Below are positions 1 to 8,518 of a stretch of DNA of 64,000 nt, piece by piece. The stretch's first letter is position 1; the number at the start of each line of letters is the position of its first letter. The DNA lies in contig CAJXCD010000001.1 of the NCBI GenBank assembly GCA_913051545.1, positions 62,001-126,000 of the forward strand, read 5' to 3'. A program made the position numbers and the translations under genes. The notes below the pieces were generated by a model. It ran no database searches. It worked only from the letters and a program-made list of their open reading frames with translations, and was not told where the DNA came from. The DNA comes from an uncultured Chloroflexota bacterium (lineage in GTDB: Bacteria; Chloroflexota; Dehalococcoidia; Lucifugimonadales; CAJXCD01).

Positions 1-591
1 GGCGCAGGTGTTGCTGGACTACAATCTATAGCCACTGCAAAACGACTTGGTGCGGTAATGTATGCTTTCGATGTACGGCCAGCTGTTGAAGAACAAGTCA
101 AAAGCCTCGGTGCTAATTTTATTAGCACCTCTATTTCAACTGAGGATGCTGAAGGCTCTGGAGGATACGCAAAAGAAATTAATGACGAAGAACAAAACAA
201 AGATAGGGAAATACTCCAGAATCACATTAAAGACATGGATTTTGTTATTTCAACCGCGGCAGTACCAGGTAAACGTGCTCCGTTACTTATTACAAGTGAT
301 ATGGTAAACAGTATGAGGCCAGGATCTGTGATAATTGACTTAGCAGCAGAAACCGGGGGAAACTGCGAACTGACACATCCTGGCGAAACGTACAATCATA
401 ATGAGGTTATAGTTTCAGGCCCATTAAACGTACCTAGCTCGATGCCATTACATGCTAGTCAATTATACTCACGAAATATCTATAACTTACTTATGCACAT
501 TATGAAAGAAGACAGTCTAGAAGTCGATTCAGAAGATGAGATTATTCTAAGCAGCCGCATAGCATACAAAGGGACTGTACTAAGAAAATGA
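1..591 (+). CDS. pntAA: NAD(P) transhydrogenase subunit alpha part 1, 3' portion
   Basis: C-terminal part of the soluble NAD(H)-binding domain I of the proton-translocating transhydrogenase, which transfers hydride between NADH and NADP+ at the membrane. The frame is open from base 1 and begins with the dinucleotide-binding turn GAGVAG, so the gene starts upstream of the window and the first ATG visible (58) is internal. The segment VVISTAAVPGKRAPLL lies in the downstream half and the alanine-dehydrogenase/PNT-like region TGGNCELTHPGE follows. About 196 residues are present of a usual 370-380. It is followed by pntAB and pntB, so the enzyme is the three-polypeptide type seen for example in Rhodospirillum. 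Identity is secure; only the N-terminus is missing. Confidence 0.95.
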   Translation, partial: GAGVAGLQSIATAKRLGAVMYAFDVRPAVEEQVKSLGANFISTSISTEDAEGSGGYAKEINDEEQNKDREILQNHIKDMDFVISTAAVPGKRAPLLITSDMVNSMRPGSVIIDLAAETGGNCELTHPGETYNHNEVIVSGPLNVPSSMPLHASQLYSRNIYNLLMHIMKEDSLEVDSEDEIILSSRIAYKGTVLRK

Positions 592-657
592 AATCTATGT
601 TGATAGTTTATACAATCAGGATCCTATAATACTAAATTTAATGGAGAATCTCGTTAA

Positions 658-957
658 GTGATAGAAAATACACTGCTTACACAAATATTTATCTTCGTCT
701 TAGCTGCATCTGCAGGCTTTGAGTTGATTACTAAAGTTCCACCGACTCTTCACACACCTCTTATGTCTAGCGCTAACGCAGTTTCAGGAATAACTCTCCT
801 AGGAGCTATTCTTGTGGCAGGACAACTCGGAGGTATAACTGCCACAATTCTCGGCCTTTTTGCAGTTATCCTATCCACAATAAATGTAGTGGGAGGATTT
901 ATGGTTACAGATAGAATGCTGGGCATGTTTAGGAAAGATAGAAGAAAACAGGAGTAG
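658..957 (+). CDS. pntAB: NAD(P) transhydrogenase subunit alpha part 2
   Basis: Small membrane subunit that supplies part of the proton channel (domain II). The protein has 99 residues and about three hydrophobic helices, ending in a basic tail (FRKDRRKQE). HTPLMSSANAVSGITLLGA is the conserved family core around residues 30-50. The start is GTG, with a GGAGA Shine-Dalgarno sequence at 643-647, ten bases upstream. It sits 66 bp after pntAA and 8 bp before pntB, consistent with co-transcription and equimolar assembly. Length and sequence match the family. Confidence 0.95.
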   Translation: MIENTLLTQIFIFVLAASAGFELITKVPPTLHTPLMSSANAVSGITLLGAILVAGQLGGITATILGLFAVILSTINVVGGFMVTDRMLGMFRKDRRKQE

Positions 958-965
958 AAACGGCA

Positions 966-2354
966 TTGAACACAGATAATTTAATTGGTGTAGCCTATTT
1001 AATAGCTACTTTACTCTTCATTATTGGACTAAAGCGATTTAACTCCCCTGCCACAGCGAGGTCTGGCAACTTCTTGTCATCCGCAGGCATGTTTATAGCC
1101 ATAATAGCTACGTTATATGACCAAAAAATAATAAACTATCAAACTATAGCTATAGGAATTGTAATAGGATCCGTAATTGGTGCATTGATGTCCAGAACAA
1201 TCCGAATGACCGCAATGCCTCAACTTGTAGCTATTTTCAACGGACTAGGGGGAGGAGCTTCAAGCATTGTTGCAGCGTCGGAATTTACAAGATTGTATAC
1301 CAAGTCTTCCATAGAACCTGCGGTTTCATTTTCCATAATGTTTGGCACCTTAATTGGACTAGTTACTCTATCCGGAAGTGTTGTCGCTTTCCTTAAACTA
1401 CAAGGGATTTTGCGTGGCCAACCAATCACATTCCCTCTTCAAAAAAGTGTGAGCACAGTACTGTTTATAGTTATACTAGCCGCAATTGTATATCTCATAC
1501 AATCATCATTTATGCCTCTCTACTTAGCATTGGTAATTGCTTGCTTGCTATTAGGGCTACTCCTCGTAATCCCAATTGGGGGAGCTGATATGCCAGTAGT
1601 CATATCTCTCCTTAACTCATACTCAGGTATCGCTGCTGCTGCTGCTGGTTTTATATTGGGCAATGTAATGCTAATAGTCGCAGGAGCGTTAGTAGGTGCG
1701 GCAGGAATAATTCTCACTCAAATCATGATAAAAGCTATGAATAGATCTCTCGCAAACGTAATGTTTGGTGCCTTTGGTGCATCTGATCAAAGCATTACAG
1801 CAGATATCTCGAGCAATAGTAAACCGATCCGGCAAACTACTGCTCAGGATGCTGCTGTAATGCTCGCCTACGCGAGATCTGCTATCTTTGTCCCAGGCTA
1901 TGGACTCGCCGTCTCACAAGCACAGCATCAACTCAAAGAACTTGGCACACTCATGGACCAAAGAGGTGTATCAGTAAAATACGCTATTCATCCAGTAGCC
2001 GGAAGGATGCCGGGCCACATGAACGTCCTTTTGGCTGAAGCTGAGGTGTCATATGACAAACTGTTCGACCTAGAACAGATTAACGACGAATTTAGCAATA
2101 CTGACGTTGTTCTAGTTATAGGTGCCAACGATGTTGTAAACCCAGACGCTAGAGATAATTCGACCAGTCCTCTATACGGGATGCCAATACTGGAAGTAGA
2201 CTTAGCACAACAAGTATTAGTACTAAAACGTAGCCTCAACCCAGGATTCGCTGGTATAGACAACGAACTCTTCTACAAAAGTAATACTTCCATGCTATTT
2301 GGTGATGCAAAAGCATCTCTGGGAACTTTGATTGAAGAGATTAAACAGGCATAA
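966..2354 (+). CDS. pntB: NAD(P) transhydrogenase subunit beta
   Basis: Membrane and NADP(H)-binding subunit (domains II and III), 462 residues, the usual family length. About nine membrane segments occupy the first 270 residues. The C-terminal domain III shows the NADP-binding features GYGLAVSQAQ, GRMPGHMNVLLAEA, VIGANDVVNP and YGMPILEVD, which are strongly conserved. The start codon is TTG, supported by AGGAG at the very end of pntAB, and the N-terminal sequence aligns directly with known PntB proteins. The enzyme probably supplies NADPH using the proton gradient, relevant to the NADPH-using glutamate synthase later in the window. Confidence 0.96.
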   Translation: MNTDNLIGVAYLIATLLFIIGLKRFNSPATARSGNFLSSAGMFIAIIATLYDQKIINYQTIAIGIVIGSVIGALMSRTIRMTAMPQLVAIFNGLGGGASSIVAASEFTRLYTKSSIEPAVSFSIMFGTLIGLVTLSGSVVAFLKLQGILRGQPITFPLQKSVSTVLFIVILAAIVYLIQSSFMPLYLALVIACLLLGLLLVIPIGGADMPVVISLLNSYSGIAAAAAGFILGNVMLIVAGALVGAAGIILTQIMIKAMNRSLANVMFGAFGASDQSITADISSNSKPIRQTTAQDAAVMLAYARSAIFVPGYGLAVSQAQHQLKELGTLMDQRGVSVKYAIHPVAGRMPGHMNVLLAEAEVSYDKLFDLEQINDEFSNTDVVLVIGANDVVNPDARDNSTSPLYGMPILEVDLAQQVLVLKRSLNPGFAGIDNELFYKSNTSMLFGDAKASLGTLIEEIKQA

Positions 2355-2399
2355 AATCCCTATCAATGGCAACAGATACCCTGAAGCAGATTCATAGGC

Positions 2400-3608
2400 T
2401 CAACGGTTAAATTTAGCGGCTTCATCTGAGCCACCGGTAGTATCTCCTTCACTATAAGAGTGTGCTCCTGTACCTGCTAGATGACCCCCTTGAACAATTA
2501 GATATTCATCCCTGATTCGATTCCCATTGAACCAATTTTCCAAAATTTCTCGAACACCAGCCGCATATCTCGCTTGGGCTGATAATGATGTGCCGGATGT
2601 ATGAGGTGTCATAGCGTGGTTAGGCATAGTGCGCCATATGTGATCGGTTGGAGCTGGCTGAGGGAACCAAACATCACCAGCGTACCCAGCCAATTGACCA
2701 GTTTCAAGCGCTTTCGCTACAGCGTTCTTATCGCATATTTTACCCCGAGCAGTATTTACTATGTATGAGCCTCTCCTCATTTTGCTAATTAATTTCTCGT
2801 CAAAAAGATGTTCTGTTTCTGGATGCAACGGACAATGGATACTCACAACATCACAAGCTTTGACCAATGATTCCACATCGGGGTGGAATGTTAGCCCAAG
2901 TTCATCTTCCTGCTCTATAGTAAGTCTATGTCTATCCGTATAGTGAAGGGAAACATCAAACGGGTACATTCGTTTTAGAACCGCCAAGCCGATACGGCCA
3001 GCAGCCACTACGCCCACACTCATTCCTTCAATGTCATAAGACCTAGAAACTGCGTCAGCAATATCCCATCGTCCTTCTACTACTAAACGGTATTGCGGGA
3101 TATAATCTCTAACCAAGGCCAATATTTGCATAACCGCATGCTCTGCCACACTAATGCTATTGCAATAGGTAACTTCACAAACCGTAATGTTATTGTCTAT
3201 CGCTGACTGAAGATCAACATGATCCGACCCTATCCCAGCAGTTATAGCTAATTTCAAATTACGGGATTTCTTGATACGATCTGCTGTTAGGTAAGCAGGC
3301 CAAAATGGCTGAGATATAACAACATCTGCGTCAATAAGTTCACGTTCAAAAGTAGAATCTACCCCATCCTTATCTGAAGTAATGACTAAATTATGCCCTA
3401 GACCCTCAACAAATTTCCTGAGTCCAAGCTCCCCTGACACTGACCCGAGCAACTCTCCTGGAACAAAATCTATCTTTCCCGGCGAGGGCATAGATTGACC
3501 ACCCGGGTACGAAGTTAGACTAGGGATTCCATCCCTTGCATACGTAGATGGATATCCATCTACAGGATCATCATAAAGCACACACAATATTTTCTGAGCC
3601 GTAGTCAT
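2400..3608 (-). CDS. fdh: NAD-dependent formate dehydrogenase (metal-free, D-2-hydroxyacid dehydrogenase type)
   Basis: Oxidises formate to CO2 with NAD+, without metal. I start it at the ATG preceded by GGAGG (complement of 3613-3617), giving 402 residues; the longer frame to 3722 lacks this and adds a non-family N-terminus. Key residues of Pseudomonas sp. 101 FDH are all present with a constant offset of four: Pro101-Phe102 (PFWPAYL), Asn150, Arg288 (NTARGK), Gln317 (PQPAP), His336-Thr-Ser338-Gly339 and the Rossmann turn AAGRIG at 202-207. Asp225 in HYTDRHRL is the known NAD+-selecting position. The C-terminal GTGAHSYSEG tail is characteristic. Neighbours are bdhA and aacS on the same strand. 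Specific function is well supported for sequence-only evidence; expected role is formate detoxification or NADH supply from C1 units. Confidence 0.93.
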   Translation of the reverse strand: MTTAQKILCVLYDDPVDGYPSTYARDGIPSLTSYPGGQSMPSPGKIDFVPGELLGSVSGELGLRKFVEGLGHNLVITSDKDGVDSTFERELIDADVVISQPFWPAYLTADRIKKSRNLKLAITAGIGSDHVDLQSAIDNNITVCEVTYCNSISVAEHAVMQILALVRDYIPQYRLVVEGRWDIADAVSRSYDIEGMSVGVVAAGRIGLAVLKRMYPFDVSLHYTDRHRLTIEQEDELGLTFHPDVESLVKACDVVSIHCPLHPETEHLFDEKLISKMRRGSYIVNTARGKICDKNAVAKALETGQLAGYAGDVWFPQPAPTDHIWRTMPNHAMTPHTSGTSLSAQARYAAGVREILENWFNGNRIRDEYLIVQGGHLAGTGAHSYSEGDTTGGSDEAAKFNR

Positions 3609-3638
3609 AATGCCTCCAAATGAATGATTACTATGAAA

Positions 3639-3647
3639 AGTATACCA
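3639..3647 (-). promoter_or_regulatory. Candidate extended -10 promoter of fdh
   Basis: On the minus strand the element reads TGGTATACT: a TG dinucleotide one base before a TATACT hexamer, the layout of an extended -10. It lies about 30 bp upstream of the fdh start and upstream of its GGAGG. No good -35 is visible, as is common for extended -10 promoters. Sequence-only inference. Confidence 0.4.
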
Positions 3648-3767
3648 TTGCCCACACATACAAAGTTGTACATCTACTGTCATAGTTTCATCTGGAGTAA
3701 AACGCTGGATAATGAAATACAACCTACGTCGAGGGATAATGTCGAGATATAAAATATATTGAGTAGC

Positions 3768-4541
3768 CTACCTAGCAGTCCAACCAGCATCTATGGAATA
3801 GGATGATCCCGTTATCAACCGCGCTTCTTCTGAAGCCAGGAATGAGGCTAATTTGGCAATGTCATCAGGATCTATAAGTTCTTTTATCGCTGCTGGGGCC
3901 AGCATGACCTTATCAACGACTTCATCTTTTTCAATACCGAGCGTTCTTGCCTGATCATCAATTTGGGCCTCTACAAGCGGTGTACGGGTATAGCCTGGGC
4001 AAATCGCATTCACTGTTATACCGTATTCACCCACTTCTAATGCCACAGATTTAGTTAAACCTACTAGACCGTGCTTTGCTGACACATATGCAGATTTAAA
4101 TGGACTCGCCACTAATCCGTGAATGGATGATATATTGATGATTCTGCCCCATCTGTTTTCCTTCATAGCGGGAATAAATTGCTTCGTAAGGAGAAACGGC
4201 GCTACTAACATAATGTGTATAAGTTTAACCCAAATATCATCTGGGAAAACATCCACTCCGTCAACGTGTTGTGTTCCCGCATTGTTTACAAGAATATCGA
4301 TTCTGCCAGCTATTTTTATTGCTTCTTCGGCTAGTTGTGATACGCTATTTTGATCAGAAAGATCGGCTTTTAAGAATTCCCCACCTACATTATTAGCAAC
4401 TTCTTCTCCTACGTCTCGAATGTCATTAATTAATACCCTAGCACCAGATGCAGCAAATTCGTGAGCGATTGACCGCCCTACACCACTACCTCCTCCTGTT
4501 ACGAGAACTGTCCTATTTCTCATCCGACTAACGGAATTCAT
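3768..4541 (-). CDS. bdhA: 3-hydroxybutyrate dehydrogenase (SDR family)
   Basis: Short-chain dehydrogenase, 257 residues, predicted to interconvert (R)-3-hydroxybutyrate and acetoacetate with NAD. It has the TGGGSGVG nucleotide-binding motif at 15-22, NNAG at 86-89, and the catalytic set Ser139, Tyr152 and Lys156 (YVSAK). The substrate-loop segment TPLVEAQIDDQARTLG followed by VMLAPAA, and the end ITGSSYSIDAGWTAR, are typical of the 3-hydroxybutyrate dehydrogenase subfamily rather than ketoacyl reductases. The start at 4541 has AGGTGA upstream; a second ATG at 4523 has none. It follows acetoacetyl-CoA synthetase by 10 bp, so the pair would turn 3-hydroxybutyrate into acetoacetyl-CoA. Substrate assignment rests on subfamily resemblance plus this neighbour. 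Confidence 0.87.
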   Translation of the reverse strand: MNSVSRMRNRTVLVTGGGSGVGRSIAHEFAASGARVLINDIRDVGEEVANNVGGEFLKADLSDQNSVSQLAEEAIKIAGRIDILVNNAGTQHVDGVDVFPDDIWVKLIHIMLVAPFLLTKQFIPAMKENRWGRIINISSIHGLVASPFKSAYVSAKHGLVGLTKSVALEVGEYGITVNAICPGYTRTPLVEAQIDDQARTLGIEKDEVVDKVMLAPAAIKELIDPDDIAKLASFLASEEARLITGSSYSIDAGWTAR

Positions 4542-4551
4542 ATTTGATCAC

Positions 4552-6531
4552 CTAGCTGTTTTCTTCCTCGGCAATACGAATGAATATTTCCATGGATTTT
4601 GGATTTTGCATTGACTCAAAACTAACGACGTCTTCAACATACAAGCCTTGCATTAGGCGTTTTACTGGTACTTCCATTTTTTTTCCATTCAAAGTGTATG
4701 GTACTTCAGGAATTGCAACGATATTGTCTGGCACATGGCGAGGAGACAAATGGGTTCGAAGTTGTTGATTGATACGATCTCGTAACGTTTCATCAAGCTG
4801 TCGTCCCAAGTTCAAAACAATAAATAAGAGTAACTTGCCATCAGTACCGGAACTGTCTATATATACAACAAGACTATCTTTTACCTCAGGTATATCTTCA
4901 ACAACAGTGTAAAACTCACTAGTACCCATCCTGACTCCTCCTCTGTTTAGAGTGGAATCTGAACGCCCTTGGATAACGCAACTTCCCCTAGCCGAAATTT
5001 TTATCCAATCACCGTGTCTCCATATGTTGGGATAAAGGTTGAAATAACTTTCTATATAACGACTTCCATCAGCGTCACCCCACAAACAAATTGGCATCGA
5101 TGGCATCGGAGAGGTAATAACAAGCTCCCCGACTTCTTCTATTACGGATTCAGCTTGCTCGTTGTAAGCCTCTACTGGTGCCCCTAAAAGTCTACAAGAT
5201 ATCTCCCCTTCATAGACAGGAAGTATCGGGCTTGATCCCACTATGCCTGTACAAATATCAGTCCCTCCACTGAATGAATTCAGTAATACGTCACGACTGA
5301 CACTTTCATACACCCATCTAAATCCGTCAGGCGATAACGGAGCACCTGTCGAGCCAACGCCTTTTATTTTCGAAAGGTCAAATTCTCGCCCTGGTTCCAA
5401 TCCGGCCTTCATAGAAGCGTGGATGTACGGAGCACTGGCACCGAAATAAGTCATCTCGGTATCCTGAGCAAAACGCCACAGAGATCTTAAATCAGGGTAT
5501 CCTGGGTTACCGTCGTATAGCAAAACGGTTGAACCCAGCTGAAGACCTCCAATAAGAAAATTCCACATCATCCATCCCGTACTTGTAAACCAGAAAAAAC
5601 GATCATTTTTTTTGATATCCAAGTGTAAAGATAAAGTCTTTAAATGCTCAAGTAATATCCCTCCATGGCCTTGGGTGATTGCTTTAGGCAATCCAGTCGT
5701 GCCCGAAGAATACAAAATCCAAAGAGGATGATCGAAAGGTACAGGCTCAAACACTAGATCTGCTGTGGAAGATACCATCTCATTCCAACTATACGTGTCA
5801 TCCAAAGCAGTGGATATTTCGTGTTCCTGAACAAGCGGCACCACTACGGTTGCTACCAGCGAGTCGAGGGATTTTTGAAGTGTAGATATGTGGTTACTAT
5901 TTTCGAAAATCTTCCCCCCATAAACATATCGATTGGCGGTTATCAACACATTAGGTTTAATTTGATTAAACCTATCGATTACGCTACGTGTGCCAAATTC
6001 TGGCGAGCAACTGGACCAGATGGCCCCGATACTGGCTGTAGCCAAAAAAGCTATGATCGCTTCAGGAATGTTCGGCAATAATCCTACTACGCGATCCCCC
6101 TTTTTCACTCCCAGCTCGCGCAAGCTAGCTGCGAAAGAGGCTGTATTAGTCCGCAGTTCATCGTATGACAATGTGATTGGTTGTCGAGATTCGGACCAAG
6201 CAACTATAGCTGCATTTTGTCCAGGATACCTCAAGGCATTGTTTGAATAGTTAAGTGTAGATCCAGGAAACCATTTCGATCCCGGCATAATCTGGTTATC
6301 AAGCACATCTTCCCCTCGCGAACCAATCACATCGAAAAAGTCCCATATCGAAGACCAGAATGACTCCAAATCTGTGACAGACCATTCCCAAAGTTCATTA
6401 TAGTTAGAAAAGTTCAGGCCACGTACACGCAGAAGCCAATGCATATACTCTGCCACGTTAGAATCTTCGATAAATTTTTCAGAAGGCTGCCACAGGAGAG
6501 GGGCATCTGAAACAGAACCTAATTCACCCAT
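4552..6531 (-). CDS. acsA: Acetoacetyl-CoA synthetase
   Basis: Adenylate-forming enzyme that activates acetoacetate to acetoacetyl-CoA with ATP. The protein has 659 residues, the usual length. It shows an N-terminal acetyl-CoA-synthetase-like cap (WFPGSTLNYSNNAL), the A3 phosphate-binding loop YSSGTTGLPK at 274-283, the acetoacetyl-CoA-synthetase sequence FSGGTDICTGIVG, the hinge region GRSDSTLNRGGVRMG, and a C-terminal LNGKKMEVPVK with the catalytic lysine. It is first in a tight pair with bdhA (10 bp gap), which fits ketone-body or polyhydroxybutyrate-derived carbon use. The ATG start is preceded by a GAGGA sequence about 11 bases upstream. An alternative short-chain acyl-CoA synthetase substrate is less likely given the subfamily motifs and neighbour. 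Confidence 0.92.
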   Translation of the reverse strand: MGELGSVSDAPLLWQPSEKFIEDSNVAEYMHWLLRVRGLNFSNYNELWEWSVTDLESFWSSIWDFFDVIGSRGEDVLDNQIMPGSKWFPGSTLNYSNNALRYPGQNAAIVAWSESRQPITLSYDELRTNTASFAASLRELGVKKGDRVVGLLPNIPEAIIAFLATASIGAIWSSCSPEFGTRSVIDRFNQIKPNVLITANRYVYGGKIFENSNHISTLQKSLDSLVATVVVPLVQEHEISTALDDTYSWNEMVSSTADLVFEPVPFDHPLWILYSSGTTGLPKAITQGHGGILLEHLKTLSLHLDIKKNDRFFWFTSTGWMMWNFLIGGLQLGSTVLLYDGNPGYPDLRSLWRFAQDTEMTYFGASAPYIHASMKAGLEPGREFDLSKIKGVGSTGAPLSPDGFRWVYESVSRDVLLNSFSGGTDICTGIVGSSPILPVYEGEISCRLLGAPVEAYNEQAESVIEEVGELVITSPMPSMPICLWGDADGSRYIESYFNLYPNIWRHGDWIKISARGSCVIQGRSDSTLNRGGVRMGTSEFYTVVEDIPEVKDSLVVYIDSSGTDGKLLLFIVLNLGRQLDETLRDRINQQLRTHLSPRHVPDNIVAIPEVPYTLNGKKMEVPVKRLMQGLYVEDVVSFESMQNPKSMEIFIRIAEEENS

Positions 6532-6635
6532 ACTAGTGATTAATCCTCTGCATAATTGCGCTTACTATAGAAACGGTAATCCCTATCCAATCTCAACCGA
6601 CATTCCATCAAGCTTGGTAAACATGTGTCTAAAAG

Positions 6636-7421
6636 CTATTCCTGGCGCGAAAAGGACCAAACTGATACGGAAAGTAGGGACAATCCTAACACTCCAATTA
6701 TAAGGGCGTCCTCTATAATACCCATCTTATACCCCATGACAGTAACTCCCAAACCAGCGTCACCACTTAGAAACACCTGGCGTATTGCATCTACTCCGTA
6801 CGTCAAAGGGTTTAATTTAGCTATCATTTGTAACCAAGGCGATACATTATCGACAGGGAAAAACACGCCAGACAGAAAAATAAGCGGGAAAATAAGCAAA
6901 TTCATAACCATCTGGAATCCTTGCTGAGAACGCATCCTTGTAGCAACAAAAATCCCCATACCCGAGAGCGAAAGAGACAACAAGAGTACAAGAAATATGT
7001 ATTTAACCACCATTAAAGCAGTCAAATGTATCCCTAGAAACGGTGCCAAAGTCAATAAAATTACACCCTGGAGCATCGCAGTCACAGATCCTCCAAGAGC
7101 CTTGCCAAGAACAATTCCAGACCGGCTTATAGGTGCAACCAAGATTTCTTTCAGAAATCCAAATTCTCGATCCCAGACTATAGACATACCAGAAAACATA
7201 GAAGACATGACCACCGTCATCGACAGAATTCCAGGATACATAAATTGAATAAAATCTACGCCTTCGGTCATTGGCCCGACTATCCGGTTGAATCCTGCTC
7301 CAAAAACAACAAGAAACATTATCGGAAAAGCAAATGAAGTCACCATCCTGGAACGCTCTTGTACAAATCTTAAAAGTTCCCTATAAGCAACGACCCATAT
7401 GCCTCTGTAGATTTCGTTCAT
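6636..7421 (-). CDS. ABC-2 type transporter permease (DrrB-like)
   Basis: Membrane half of a two-gene exporter, 261 residues with about six predicted transmembrane helices and the ABC-2 signature region FLSGVFFPVDNVSPWL followed by NPLTYGVDAIRQVFL near residues 190-215. This family exports lipids, drugs or polysaccharides; the substrate cannot be read from sequence. The N-terminus starts with a cytoplasmic amphipathic stretch (ELLRFVQERSRMVTSFAFP) typical of DrrB and NodJ-like permeases. The start lies 4 bp from the stop of the ATPase gene, indicating translational coupling. Confidence 0.88.
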   Translation of the reverse strand: MNEIYRGIWVVAYRELLRFVQERSRMVTSFAFPIMFLVVFGAGFNRIVGPMTEGVDFIQFMYPGILSMTVVMSSMFSGMSIVWDREFGFLKEILVAPISRSGIVLGKALGGSVTAMLQGVILLTLAPFLGIHLTALMVVKYIFLVLLLSLSLSGMGIFVATRMRSQQGFQMVMNLLIFPLIFLSGVFFPVDNVSPWLQMIAKLNPLTYGVDAIRQVFLSGDAGLGVTVMGYKMGIIEDALIIGVLGLSLLSVSVWSFSRQE

Positions 7422-7425
7422 GATT

Positions 7426-8397
7426 TTACCTATGCCTGTATTTAAAAGACTGTTTGAGTTGAGTTACTTCATCAACTTCTTCGTCCCGTATGTCTCGTCC
7501 TGTCAATTTTAGGAAAACATCTTCAAGCGTAGGCCTTCTAACGTTTATTGAAAGTAATTGCCCTTTAAATTTTCGTACAAATTCTGGCAAAAATTCATCG
7601 CCTCTAGGCACACTAAATATAACTAAATCATCCTGAACCTTCGTTTCAAGAGACCAGCTTTCAGCTAATTCCTTAACTGCATTTTCATTATCAGATGACT
7701 TAATAGCAACCAAGTCGCCTCCCACATCATCCTTTAATCTCTCAGGAGTATCTATGGCCACAATCCGTCCGTTATCTATAACAGCTATACGGTCGCAGTG
7801 CTCGGCTTCATCCATGTAATGGGTGGTCAAAAATATGGTTAGATTTTCATTTTTGCGAATATCTTTCACATAATCCCAAATATATCTACGTGTTTGTGGA
7901 TCTAATCCCAATGTAGGCTCATCCAAAAAAAGTACCCTGGGATGATGAATGAGTCCTCTTACTATTTCTAATCGGCGCTTCATGCCTCCTGAATATGTCC
8001 TGGTCTTTCCTTTCCTGCGATCCCATAAGTCGACTAGGTTAAGCAATTCTTTCATCCTTTGTAATCTCACGTCTCTGGGAACACCATATGCATATGCATG
8101 GAAAAGTAAATTTTGCTCCGCCGAAAGATATTCGTCCAGGGTAGATTCTTGAAATACAAGGCCGACTGATCTACGAACTTCGTTTCTTTGATTGACCACA
8201 TCGTAACCATTGACAGATGCAGAACCGCTGGAGGGACTCATAAGAGTACATAGCACATTAATGATAGTGGTTTTACCTGCACCATTGGGTCCCAAAAAAC
8301 CGAAAATCTCGCCCTCCGGGACATTAAAAGAAACATCTTTCACTGCCTCAGTGTCGCCAAATTTTTTACCAAGTCTATTCACCTGGATTGAATTCAT
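7426..8397 (-). CDS. ABC transporter ATP-binding protein (DrrA-like)
   Basis: Nucleotide-binding subunit of the exporter, about 323 residues. It contains Walker A GPNGAGKTT at 36-44, Q-loop VFQESTLDEYLSAEQNL, signature YSGGMKRRLEI, Walker B VLFLDEPTLGLDPQ and the switch histidine in TTHYMDEAEH. The extra C-terminal region ending PTLEDVFLKLTGRDIRDEE is the DrrA-family hallmark. I place the start at ATG 8397 because AAGGAG (complement of 8403-8408) lies five bases upstream; the GTG at 8403 overlaps that site. It runs divergently from the enolase-superfamily gene and overlaps nothing. Confidence 0.92.
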   Translation of the reverse strand: MNSIQVNRLGKKFGDTEAVKDVSFNVPEGEIFGFLGPNGAGKTTIINVLCTLMSPSSGSASVNGYDVVNQRNEVRRSVGLVFQESTLDEYLSAEQNLLFHAYAYGVPRDVRLQRMKELLNLVDLWDRRKGKTRTYSGGMKRRLEIVRGLIHHPRVLFLDEPTLGLDPQTRRYIWDYVKDIRKNENLTIFLTTHYMDEAEHCDRIAVIDNGRIVAIDTPERLKDDVGGDLVAIKSSDNENAVKELAESWSLETKVQDDLVIFSVPRGDEFLPEFVRKFKGQLLSINVRRPTLEDVFLKLTGRDIRDEEVDEVTQLKQSFKYRHR

Positions 8398-8518
8398 TAG
8401 CACTCCTTAGATTTGATTGTAGCTAAGTAATGAAACAGCCGTCAATTCAACCATAGTGTATACTCCACAAAGTCACCAATTTCCTCAATGTTTATAATTT
8501 TTCTGAGAGGTATCAGGA

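Noticed and set aside
2400-3722. Longer 440-residue start for the formate dehydrogenase
   Set aside because: The extra N-terminus is unlike the family and lacks a ribosome site; ATG 3608 has GGAGG and aligns to the known start.
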